Assembly (NCBI GenBank): GCA_036497285.1
Contig: DASXJR010000077.1
Coordinates: 23,963-87,962 of the forward strand
Source: RYN-133 sp036497285
Lineage (GTDB): Bacteria > Actinomycetota > Actinomycetes > Mycobacteriales > Jatrophihabitantaceae
DNA length: 64,000 bases
Direction: 5' to 3'
The stretch's first letter is position 1. Each line of letters opens with the position of its first letter. Below are positions 8,441-16,092 of the stretch, one piece after another. The translations under genes and the position numbers were made by a program. The notes beneath the pieces were generated by a model, which made no database searches, was not told the origin of the DNA, and saw nothing but the letters and a program-made list of their open reading frames with translations.

Positions 8441-10048
8441 GTGCACCTTGCGCGGTACATCTCGGTAGCGGTCGTCCTCGCGGCAACGGCGTGCACGAGC
8501 GACCGAGCGGCGGTGCCGCTGTCGACGCCGACACCGGCCGTGGTCGGGCAACCGCCCGGCGATCGACCCGATGGGGAGCCAACGCCGTCGCGCTCCGCGA
8601 CGACACCCCGCAGGCCACCACGGCCAAAACCTCCGTCGCGCTCGGACTTCCGGGTCCTGTCCGCGGCCCGGTCAGGTCCGTCGACGGCGGTGATGGCCGG
8701 CCGGTGGAACTGTGCCCGGCAGGTCGGGCGCGGCTGCGCCGGGCTGTTCCACAGCACGGACGGCGGGCGCACCTGGCGCCGGATGGCGACACCGGCCATC
8801 GGGTGGCCGGGTGACGTGATCGTCGCCGCCGGCCGCGGCGATGTCACCTGGCTGCTCGCGCACCCCGGCCGTAACGGCATCGTCTATCGAATCCGCGACC
8901 GCGGCGGGCACTGGACGAAGCTGCCGCTGACCCACGTCGGCGCGATCGTGACGTCGCGCGGGCACGCCTACCTTGCCGACCGAGCCGGGCTCTACGTCGC
9001 GTCGGCCGCGAGCCGCGTCGTCACCCGGGTGGGGCCTTCCACCGGACCCTCGCTCGTCGCTGCCGCGGGGCGCGTCTACAACTTCGCCGCCGGCTTTCGC
9101 GACTCGTCGGGCAGCGCGCTCACGGTCGTCGCGGGCGCCCGCGAGTGGCGGCGACACCTGCCGTGCCGCGGATACACGTGGAGCGGGGCACTCGCCGCAG
9201 CATCCGACGACCTGACCGCGGTCTGCGGGGGCGAGCCCGGAATGGGCCAGCAACTCAAGATCGCGTACCGGTCCACCGACGACGGACGCACCTGGCGCAG
9301 GCAGAGCGTGCCGCCGTCCGTCGGGTACATCGGCGACGGAGCGGTCGGTGCGGCCGGTGCGTTCTTCACCGGCGGCCGGATGCCACTGCTCGTCACCGCC
9401 GACCACGCGCGGCACTGGCGCTGGATCGTCATGCGGCCGGCGGATGGCGCCGGGGGCGGCCAGGTCGGCTTCGCCGGCCCGCGGTACGGCTGGACCGTCC
9501 AGGGTGACTACCTGACCCGGCTCTACCTGACCGACGACGGCGGCGCGCACTGGCGCCGGTCACACAGCCCGTTCGCGTTCCGCCGACCCGAGCCCTGCCG
9601 GACATCGACGCTGTCGATGCGGGTCGTGCCGAAAGGCGCGGCGATGAGCCAGACCCTGTCGATCCTCGTCCTGACCAACCGCGGACGGACGCCGTGCACC
9701 CTGACCGGGTACCCCCGCATCGGCTCAGCGGCAGGCGATCGGGCCGGCAGCCGCTCCCGCGCGATTCCGATCACGGTGCGCGACTCAGACACGTTCTTCC
9801 GTCCCGATCCTGGCCCGCGGCGCATCGTGCTGCGGGCCGGGGCGTCCGCATCGGCCGCGCTCGAGACAGTTACCGCCTACAGCGGCGGCAAGTACCTCGA
9901 CGAGATCCGCTCCATCCAGGTTGGTGCGCCGAACGACGGTGTCAGCCGTGCGGTGCGCTGTCGTCTGCCGGCCACCGGCCCACACCGGCGCGACCTGGTC
10001 GAGGTCACCGCCCTCGTCGCCGGCGACGACGGTCCGCCCGATCGCTGA
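8441..10048 (+). CDS. Putative lipoprotein with BNR repeats and C-terminal DUF4232 domain
   Basis: This 535-residue exported protein starts with a short signal peptide ending at a plausible lipobox (ATAC, Cys18), then a Pro/Arg-rich linker. Residues about 75-380 carry at least four BNR/Asp-box repeats (STDGGRTWRR, RDRGGHWTK, STDDGRTWRR, TDDGGAHWRR), which fold as a beta-propeller seen in sialidases and photosystem-assembly proteins, but no sialidase active-site arginine triad was identified. The last 145 residues look like DUF4232 (LTNRGRTPCTLTGYP). It probably acts outside the membrane; the ligand is unknown. GTG 8441 gives the signal peptide. Confidence 0.72.
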   Translation: MHLARYISVAVVLAATACTSDRAAVPLSTPTPAVVGQPPGDRPDGEPTPSRSATTPRRPPRPKPPSRSDFRVLSAARSGPSTAVMAGRWNCARQVGRGCAGLFHSTDGGRTWRRMATPAIGWPGDVIVAAGRGDVTWLLAHPGRNGIVYRIRDRGGHWTKLPLTHVGAIVTSRGHAYLADRAGLYVASAASRVVTRVGPSTGPSLVAAAGRVYNFAAGFRDSSGSALTVVAGAREWRRHLPCRGYTWSGALAAASDDLTAVCGGEPGMGQQLKIAYRSTDDGRTWRRQSVPPSVGYIGDGAVGAAGAFFTGGRMPLLVTADHARHWRWIVMRPADGAGGGQVGFAGPRYGWTVQGDYLTRLYLTDDGGAHWRRSHSPFAFRRPEPCRTSTLSMRVVPKGAAMSQTLSILVLTNRGRTPCTLTGYPRIGSAAGDRAGSRSRAIPITVRDSDTFFRPDPGPRRIVLRAGASASAALETVTAYSGGKYLDEIRSIQVGAPNDGVSRAVRCRLPATGPHRRDLVEVTALVAGDDGPPDR

Positions 10049-10067
10049 CCACCAGGCGGCCGAGGTC

Positions 10068-11132
10068 TCACCCGCCGAGGCCGGGGACGATGTCGTCGAG
10101 ACGGAACGTGAGCGGCTGCTCGAGCTGCTCGTACGTGCACGACTCGGGGGTGCGGTCCGGGCGCCAGCGGTTGAACTGTGCGGTGTGCCGGAACCGCTCG
10201 CCTTCCATGTGGTCGTAGCGCACCTCGACCACGAGCTCCGGGCGCAGCGGTACGAAGGAAAGGTCCTTGCCCGCGTTCCAGCGCGAGCCCTCACCCTTGC
10301 GCGGAGTACGTTCGCCGGCCAGGTGGGCCGCCCAGTCCCACGGATGGCCCTCGAAGTCGGTCACCAGTGGCTGCAGTTCGGTGAACAGCTCCTTGCGCCG
10401 CTGCATCGGGAACGCCCCGATCACTCCGACCGACACCAGCGTGGCGTCACGGTAGAGCCCGAGCATGAGTGACCCGATCGCTTCCGGGCCCGACTTGTGC
10501 AGCCGGTACCCGGCCACGACGCAATCGGCCGTGCGCTCGTGCTTGATCTTGAACATCACCCGCTTGTCCGGCTGGTAGGTGCCGTCGAGCGGCTTGGCGA
10601 CCACGCCGTCCAGCCCGGCGCCCTCGTACTCGGTGAACCAGCGTTTGGCCTCGTCGATGTCGGCGGTCGCCGGGGTGACGTGGACGGACGGACCGGCGCC
10701 GGCGAGCGCCTCGACGAGCGCGGCGCGGCGCTGCGCGAACGGACGCTCGGTGAGGTCTTCGTCGCCGAGCGCGAGCAGGTCGAAGGCGATGAACGAGGCG
10801 GGGGTCTGTCCGGCGAGCATGCGTACCCGTGATTCGGCCGGATGGATGCGCTGCTGCAGCGCCTCGAAGTCCAGCCCGCGTGGCGTGGCGATCACGATCT
10901 CGCCGTCGATCACACAGCGGTCGGGCAGTTCGGTCTTCATGGCCGCGACCAGCTCCGGGAAATACCGAGTCATCGGCCGCTCGTTGCGACTGCCCAACTC
11001 CACCTCGTCCCCGTCGCGGAAGCAGATCGAACGGAAGCCGTCCCACTTCGGCTCGTACGACGCGCCGGGCGGAATCGCCGGCACCGCCTTGGCGAGCATC
11101 GGCGACACGGGGGGAAGCACCGGCAACCTCAT
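10068..11132 (-). CDS. ligC: ATP-dependent DNA ligase (LigC type)
   Basis: The 354-residue protein contains the ligase adenylation domain and OB-fold only. The nucleotidyl lysine is K29 in EPKWDG; the other motifs are visible as SRNERPMTRYFPE, CVIDGEIV, SFIAFDLLAL, LDGVVAKPLDGTY and VMFKIKHERTADCVV. Length and sequence match mycobacterial LigC rather than LigB or LigD. Such enzymes seal nicks in base-excision or back-up end-joining repair. The ATG at 11132 is chosen because homologues begin LPVxPPVSPMLAK; a GTG 27 bp upstream is possible. A LigD-type polymerase gene lies 10 kb away, but no Ku gene is present. Confidence 0.9.
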   Translation of the reverse strand: MRLPVLPPVSPMLAKAVPAIPPGASYEPKWDGFRSICFRDGDEVELGSRNERPMTRYFPELVAAMKTELPDRCVIDGEIVIATPRGLDFEALQQRIHPAESRVRMLAGQTPASFIAFDLLALGDEDLTERPFAQRRAALVEALAGAGPSVHVTPATADIDEAKRWFTEYEGAGLDGVVAKPLDGTYQPDKRVMFKIKHERTADCVVAGYRLHKSGPEAIGSLMLGLYRDATLVSVGVIGAFPMQRRKELFTELQPLVTDFEGHPWDWAAHLAGERTPRKGEGSRWNAGKDLSFVPLRPELVVEVRYDHMEGERFRHTAQFNRWRPDRTPESCTYEQLEQPLTFRLDDIVPGLGG

Positions 11133-11335
11133 GGGCCCAATTCTGGACCAAGGAGCCACATCAAGCCTACGTAAAGATTTCCCGGAGAGACGTTTCCTAG
11201 GTTGCAGTTGAACTCACACGTATTTTACAGTGGATCCAGGTCGACCGGGCTTCCGGAACGTACGACCGCACGAGCCGAGAAATCCCCCGCGCCGCATCGA
11301 CGGCGCGTCCGACTCGTCGCCAGAGGAACCCCGCA

Positions 11336-12553
11336 ATGACCGCACTGGGTCCGGCCGCAGCAACCCCGAGCGCTGTAAGCGCTAACGGGATCGCTCTCGA
11401 CGCCGCTCTCGACACCGCTGGACCCGACACCGCCGACCTCGAACTCGCCCTGACCACGCTCCCGCCCGGCCGAGGCCGCCTGATCGTGATGCTTCCGGCG
11501 CACAACGAACAGGCCGGGATCGACCACGCGATCGATTCGCTGGCCGGCCAGACCCGCCGCCCGGATCTCGTCGTGGTCGTTCCGGACAACTGCACCGACC
11601 GCACCGCCGAACTCGCGGCCGCGCACGACGGCGTCGTCGTCGCGCCGAGCCGGAACAACGAGCACAAGAAGGCGGGCGCGCTCAACCAGATCCTGGCCCG
11701 CATGCTGCCGCTGCTCGAGGCCGACGACGCGATCATGGTCATGGACGCGGACTCGGCCCTCGACCACGAGTTCCTCGGCGCCGCGCTCACCAAGCTTGGC
11801 AAGCCGGCCCGCGGCGACACGACCGTCATCGGCGGCGTCGGCGGCACGTTCCGCGGCGGCGAGGGCGGCGGCTTCGTCGGCATGCTGCAGCGCAACGAGT
11901 ACGCCCGCTACGCCCGCGACGTGCGCCGGCGCAAGGGCAAGGTGCTGGTGCTCACCGGCACCGCCGCGATCTTCCGCGTCGACGTGCTGCGCAAGGTCAT
12001 CGAGGCCCGGGCGAACGGCACGCTGCCCGGCGGCGCCGCCGCTGGAATCGGTCAGGTCTACGACACGAACGTCCTCACCGAGGACAACGAGCTCACCCTC
12101 GCGCTGCTGCACCTCGGCTACGGCATCCTCAGCCCGAAGGAGTGCCTGCTCGAGACCGAGATCATGACGAGCTGGAAGTCGCTGTGGGACCAGCGGCTGC
12201 GCTGGAAGCGCGGCGCGCTCGAGAACCTGATCGACTACGGCCTGACCCGCGTGACGTGGCGGTACTGGGGCCGGCAGGTGCTCACCCACGTCGGCGTTCT
12301 GGTCACCGCGATCTACCTGTTGTCGGTCGCGTACTCGCTTCTCTTCGCCGGGACCGTCCACCTGCACCCGGTCTGGACCCTCGTCACGCTCGTCTTCACC
12401 GCCGAGCGGGTCGTGTCGGTGCGCGAGCGCGGCCGGCTCCAGATGCTGTTCGCGTCACTTCTCGTGGTCGAGATGGCGTTCGACTTCTTCCTGCAAGCAA
12501 CCCAGGCCAAGGCGCTCTGGGACACCCTCAGGCACTCCGAGAAGAACTGGTGA
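11336..12553 (+). CDS. Membrane glycosyltransferase family 2 (polysaccharide synthase type)
   Basis: This 405-residue GT2 enzyme has all elements of a processive-type synthase: nucleotide-binding start VMLPAHNEQ (51-59), DxD at 137-139 in MDADS, catalytic base region TED at 248-250, and the acceptor/product motif QRLRW at 286-290, followed by three hydrophobic segments (about 315-338, 343-360, 369-386). This is the layout of synthases making beta-linked glucans, poly-N-acetylglucosamine or hyaluronan-like chains; the product is unknown. AGAGGAA lies 7 nt before the ATG. A 50-residue membrane protein follows after 5 bp and a secreted GH26 hydrolase converges on the pair, suggesting an extracellular polysaccharide locus. 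Confidence 0.87.
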   Translation: MTALGPAAATPSAVSANGIALDAALDTAGPDTADLELALTTLPPGRGRLIVMLPAHNEQAGIDHAIDSLAGQTRRPDLVVVVPDNCTDRTAELAAAHDGVVVAPSRNNEHKKAGALNQILARMLPLLEADDAIMVMDADSALDHEFLGAALTKLGKPARGDTTVIGGVGGTFRGGEGGGFVGMLQRNEYARYARDVRRRKGKVLVLTGTAAIFRVDVLRKVIEARANGTLPGGAAAGIGQVYDTNVLTEDNELTLALLHLGYGILSPKECLLETEIMTSWKSLWDQRLRWKRGALENLIDYGLTRVTWRYWGRQVLTHVGVLVTAIYLLSVAYSLLFAGTVHLHPVWTLVTLVFTAERVVSVRERGRLQMLFASLLVVEMAFDFFLQATQAKALWDTLRHSEKNW

Positions 12554-12558
12554 TCTAG

Positions 12559-12711
12559 ATGTACAACACCGCTGGAACCGCTGGAGCGACTGCCACTGTC
12601 GGTGGTCTCGCCGCGACCGGCCTCAACGTCCTGTGGCTGCTGCTCGCCGCCTTCGCGCTGCTCGGCGCGGGCATGGCAATCATGCGGCTGGTGCCCCGCC
12701 GAGAGGGGTGA
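12559..12711 (+). CDS. 50-aa membrane microprotein ending in an LAXTG-type sorting signal
   Basis: The frame begins 5 bp after the glycosyltransferase stop and is likely translated by coupling. The protein has a short Thr/Gly/Ala-rich N-terminus, then LAATG at residues 17-21, a single hydrophobic helix (about 23-42) and a basic tail RLVPRREG. This matches the order motif-helix-positive tail of sortase substrates, and LAXTG is the form preferred by class E sortases of actinobacteria. There is no signal peptide, so either the short N-terminus is exported by the helix itself or the resemblance is structural only. It could instead be a small accessory subunit of the synthase. Confidence 0.7.
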   Translation: MYNTAGTAGATATVGGLAATGLNVLWLLLAAFALLGAGMAIMRLVPRREG

Positions 12712-12716
12712 GGCGA

Positions 12717-13712
12717 CTACGCGGTCGCGACCCGGGCTGCGGCCGAGCGGACCTGCAACCGCATGGTCCGCAACGCGGCCGGGCTGGACTGGATGCGCCA
12801 GTCACGCTCCTTGCGCACGTTGAACATGACCAGTGCCCGGACGTGGTCCGCGCCGCTCAGCCAGCTGAACATGCCGGACAGCCAGGCCGACTTCGAATGC
12901 ATCGGGTCGCGCACCGCGCCGTCGCTCTCGTTCGCCGCCTTGCTGCCGAACTCGCACACCCAGACCGGAAGAGACGGCGCCAGCGCGACCAGCCGCCCGT
13001 ACTGAGTGCGGTAGATGTCGGCGAACGAGCGCCACTGCAGCACTCCGCCCGTCCCCCAGTTGTAGCCGTCCAGGCCGAGGACGTCGACGTAGCGAGCGCC
13101 GGGCCAGATCCGGTTCACCGGCGTCGTCTCGGCGTAGGTGTCGGTGGTCGGGTTGAACACCCAGCGGACATTGTTCGCCCCGTGCGAGCGGAAGAACGTG
13201 ACGAGGTACCGCCAGGCGCGGACGAACTGGGCGTACGTGCCGCCCGCCGTCTCCTTCCCCGACGCGGTCGGCTGGAACGGCACCCAGTCGGCATTCATCT
13301 CGGCCCACGGGCGCACGTAGAAGGTCGCGCCGAAGCTCGTGGCTGCGGACGCCTCCCGGGCGAGGTAGGCGTCATGGTCGCCGTTGTAGAAGGTTGAGAA
13401 CCGGGTGCCGGCGGTGTCGCCGAGATCCCAGGCGACGAGCAGGGTGTGCCCGGCCGCGGCCTGCTCCTGCTGCACGGTGTCGGGGAAGAGGTCACCCCAG
13501 CCCCGGAAGCTCGACGCGATCGCGACGTGCGAGCCCAGGCTCTGCTCGAACTTGTCGAGCGCACCCGGCGAATCGGTACCTACGTAGGCACCCCAGGCGA
13601 TCTGGGCCCGTGTCGATGCGGCCGCACCGGACGTCGTCGCCAGCAACGTCGCCAGCACCGCGAGTGCCGCCAACAGCAATAGACTGGCGCTACGTCGGGC
13701 GAGGCGATTCAT
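12717..13712 (-). CDS. Secreted glycoside hydrolase family 26-like protein
   Basis: This 331-residue protein has a clear signal peptide (RR then a 20-residue hydrophobic core, cleavage near AAAS at 30-33) and a barrel with the GH26 catalytic pair: acid/base E138 in RPWAEMNADW and nucleophile E254 in VWVCEFGS. Family members cut beta-1,4-mannans, beta-1,3:1,4-glucans or related chains. The gene ends 5 bp from the end of the glycosyltransferase operon, in convergent orientation, which suggests it edits or releases the polymer made by that operon; this is inference. No terminator separates the two. Confidence 0.82.
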   Translation of the reverse strand: MNRLARRSASLLLLAALAVLATLLATTSGAAASTRAQIAWGAYVGTDSPGALDKFEQSLGSHVAIASSFRGWGDLFPDTVQQEQAAAGHTLLVAWDLGDTAGTRFSTFYNGDHDAYLAREASAATSFGATFYVRPWAEMNADWVPFQPTASGKETAGGTYAQFVRAWRYLVTFFRSHGANNVRWVFNPTTDTYAETTPVNRIWPGARYVDVLGLDGYNWGTGGVLQWRSFADIYRTQYGRLVALAPSLPVWVCEFGSKAANESDGAVRDPMHSKSAWLSGMFSWLSGADHVRALVMFNVRKERDWRIQSSPAALRTMRLQVRSAAARVATA

Positions 13713-13859
13713 CGAACCAACCCTGGAAGGTCAGCCCCGCAGCCGTTCCCCGCCTCACGTAAACCTAACCTGTAGGACGGGTCCGGGCAAGCCGGCCGCA
13801 AGCCAGTCTCAAGTTGATCGCGGTCGCGGGCTGGGGCGGGCCGGGAACCGGGCACCGCC

Positions 13860-13865
13860 TACCCT
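13860..13865 (+). promoter_or_regulatory. -10 element for a leaderless transcript of the Abi-alpha-like gene
   Basis: TACCCT ends 6 nt before GTG 13872, the spacing of leaderless actinobacterial promoters. Confidence 0.45.
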
Positions 13866-13871
13866 TAGCGC

Positions 13872-14852
13872 GTGACCGAGCCGACCGATCTTCCGCGGCC
13901 GACGCCGGACGGGTCGGCCCGCGCGAACGGTGCGACTGACCGCTCGGTCGAGGTGATCGAGGCGCCCTCCACCGGCGATTCGGGCCCGGCCGCCGACCTG
14001 AAGCGCCCCGCGCCGAGTCCGTCGCCGAACCGGGTTCCGAGGTCGCCGGCCTCCGGCGTAACCCGCGTCGAGGTGCAACCGGCGCAGGTCGTCGCTGCCG
14101 CCGGGAGCGCGATCGTGTCCGCGGCGCGCGTGGGGCGCTTGCTCGGCCGGACCGGGTGGCGCATGGCGCGCCAGCTCCCCGGCGCTCGCACGCTCGAACG
14201 CGAGGCGCAGCGGTTGCAGACCGTCGCGCTCAGCGAGGCGCGCCGGCTGCTCCAGATCCCGCAGGCGCTGCCGGGCATGGGCAGCCGGCCCGGATCGCCG
14301 GAGGAGCAGCGCACGATCGAGTACCTCCGCAACGCCGATGCCGGCGCCGCGCCGTTGCGCAGCGCGATGAGCGAACTGCTCGAGCGTTCGGTCGAAGCGA
14401 CCCGCACCGACAGCCGCGAATACCTTTACGGCACGATCATCAGCCAGCTCGTCCCGGACGAGGCCCGCATCCTCTCTGCACTCGCCGACGGCGAGCAGTT
14501 CGCGGCGATGGACGTGGAGCTCAAGCAGCGCCGCGGTAAGAACCGGGTGCTGCTCAAGAACGCCTCGGCGGTCGGGCGCCAGGCCGGTCTGGTCGCGCCC
14601 GACAACACCCCCACCTACCTCACTCGGTTGCACGGGTTCGGGCTGGTCGAGTTCGGTCCGGAGGACGAGTCGCTCGCCGTGCAGTACGACATCCTCGCCA
14701 CCGACTCGACCGTGCAGGACGCCCGGAACAAGGTCGAACCGCGCCGGCGCGGTGCGGTCCGGCTGCTGCGCAGAACGTTGCACCTGTCGGCGTTCGGCAA
14801 GCAGTTCTGGACCGCCGCCGACCCGTCGCGGCCGGCCCTGCCGTCGTCCTGA
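13872..14852 (+). CDS. Abi-alpha-like (DUF4393) protein
   Basis: The 326-residue protein has a Pro/Ser-rich disordered N-terminus (1-65), a basic alpha-helical middle and a C-terminal region (about 150-300) with the DUF4393/Abi-alpha pattern: repeated helices, LVPDEARILSALADG, and a winged-helix-like stretch ending in LTRLHGFGLVEFG. Abi-alpha was named from phage abortive-infection systems, but many chromosomal members have no shown defence role. It lies 7 bp upstream of a DUF445 gene and probably shares its transcript. TACCCT at 13860-13865 ends 6 nt before the GTG, suggesting a leaderless mRNA. Confidence 0.55.
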   Translation: MTEPTDLPRPTPDGSARANGATDRSVEVIEAPSTGDSGPAADLKRPAPSPSPNRVPRSPASGVTRVEVQPAQVVAAAGSAIVSAARVGRLLGRTGWRMARQLPGARTLEREAQRLQTVALSEARRLLQIPQALPGMGSRPGSPEEQRTIEYLRNADAGAAPLRSAMSELLERSVEATRTDSREYLYGTIISQLVPDEARILSALADGEQFAAMDVELKQRRGKNRVLLKNASAVGRQAGLVAPDNTPTYLTRLHGFGLVEFGPEDESLAVQYDILATDSTVQDARNKVEPRRRGAVRLLRRTLHLSAFGKQFWTAADPSRPALPSS

Positions 14853-14859
14853 TCCGCCG

Positions 14860-16092
14860 ATGTCGGTCTGGGAGGACGTCACCAGGCACTGGTACATCGT
14901 CTTCAGCATCCCGCTGGTCGCCGCGCTGATCGGCTACGTCACCAAGCTCGTCGCGATCAAGATGATGTTCGAGCCGCTCGAGTTCCGCGGCATCCGCCCG
15001 TACCTCGGCTGGCAGGGCATCGTGCCGCGCCGCGGCGCGCGAATGGCGAGCATCGCCGTCGAGACCATGACCCGCGACCTCATCTCGGCCAACGAAGTGC
15101 TCTCGCGGCTCGACCCGAACCGGATCGCCCAGGAGATCGCCGACCCGATCCGCAAAGCGACCAACGAGATCACCCGCGAGATCATGGCCGAGTACAACCC
15201 CGGCGTGTGGGAAGCGTTGCCCGTGCCGATGCGCTCGCTGATCGTCGCCCGTGCGCAGGCCGAGGTACCGCGCATCGTGCGCGACGTGCTGTCGGGCATC
15301 CAGCGCGACGTCGAGGCCGTGTTCGACCTCAAGGCCATGGTGATCACCAACCTGGTCACCGACAAAGCGCTGCTCAACCGGATCTTTCGCGAGTCCGGCC
15401 GCAAGGAGTTCCGGTTCATCGCCCGGTCCGGGATCTGGTTCGGCGGCACGATCGGCCTGCTGCAGATGACGCTGTGGGTGCTGTTCCACGAGCCGCTCAT
15501 CATGCCCGCGTTCGGCCTGGTGGTCGGTTGGTTCACCGACTGGCTGGCACTGAAGTTGATTTTCAACCCGAAGCGTCCGATCCGCGTGTTCGGGTTCGAG
15601 ATCCAAGGGCTGTTCCTGAAGCGACGCCGGGAGGTCGCCGCCGACTACGGCGCACTGATCGCCGACGAGATCATCACGCCGCGCAAGGTCATCGAGGCGA
15701 TCCTGCTCGGGCCGCTGTCCGACCGGGTGTTCGCGATGATCCGCCGAGAGGTGCAGAACGCGCTGGACCGCAGCGCCGGCCTGGCCCGTCCGTTGGTCGT
15801 CGTGACCATCGGCAGCACGCGGTACCGACAGATGAAGGCGACGATCGCGACGAAGATCATCGAGCGGCTGCCGGAGACGATGGCCTACGTCGAGGACTAC
15901 GCGCGCGAGACCATGGACATCCGCAACGTGCTGCGCGACAAGATGCAGCGCCTCGACGAGCGGCAGTTCGAGGCATTGATCCGTCCCGCCTTCGAACAGG
16001 ACGAGTGGATCCTGATCACGGTCGGCGCGGCGCTGGGCTTCGTGATGGGCGAGGTGCAGGCCCTGGTGCTGGAACACTTCGCGTCGCGCTGA
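14860..16092 (+). CDS. DUF445 family membrane protein
   Basis: This 410-residue protein has one transmembrane helix at the N-terminus (about 12-30), a long soluble helical region, a central hydrophobic pair (about 190-230, including GLVVGWFTDWLALKLIFNP) and a last helix near residue 390. The repeated motif GYVTKLVAIKMMFEP and TDWLALKLIFNP is the hallmark of DUF445 (YheB/YjiN) proteins, whose function is unknown. The stop is immediately followed by the GTG of the peptidase gene, so the four genes from 13872 to 18410 look like one operon. Confidence 0.83.
   Translation: MSVWEDVTRHWYIVFSIPLVAALIGYVTKLVAIKMMFEPLEFRGIRPYLGWQGIVPRRGARMASIAVETMTRDLISANEVLSRLDPNRIAQEIADPIRKATNEITREIMAEYNPGVWEALPVPMRSLIVARAQAEVPRIVRDVLSGIQRDVEAVFDLKAMVITNLVTDKALLNRIFRESGRKEFRFIARSGIWFGGTIGLLQMTLWVLFHEPLIMPAFGLVVGWFTDWLALKLIFNPKRPIRVFGFEIQGLFLKRRREVAADYGALIADEIITPRKVIEAILLGPLSDRVFAMIRREVQNALDRSAGLARPLVVVTIGSTRYRQMKATIATKIIERLPETMAYVEDYARETMDIRNVLRDKMQRLDERQFEALIRPAFEQDEWILITVGAALGFVMGEVQALVLEHFASR

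Noticed and set aside
11202..11231. Possible sigma-70 promoter TTGCAG-N18-TACAGT before the glycosyltransferase gene
   Set aside because: The -35 is weak and the spacer long; several equally good alternatives exist in this AT-richer gap, so no call was made.
13755..13773. Partial IdeR-type iron box upstream of the GH26 gene
   Set aside because: It matches the 19-bp consensus at about 13 positions, only on one half, and lacks the symmetric second half; below what I would accept without experimental support.
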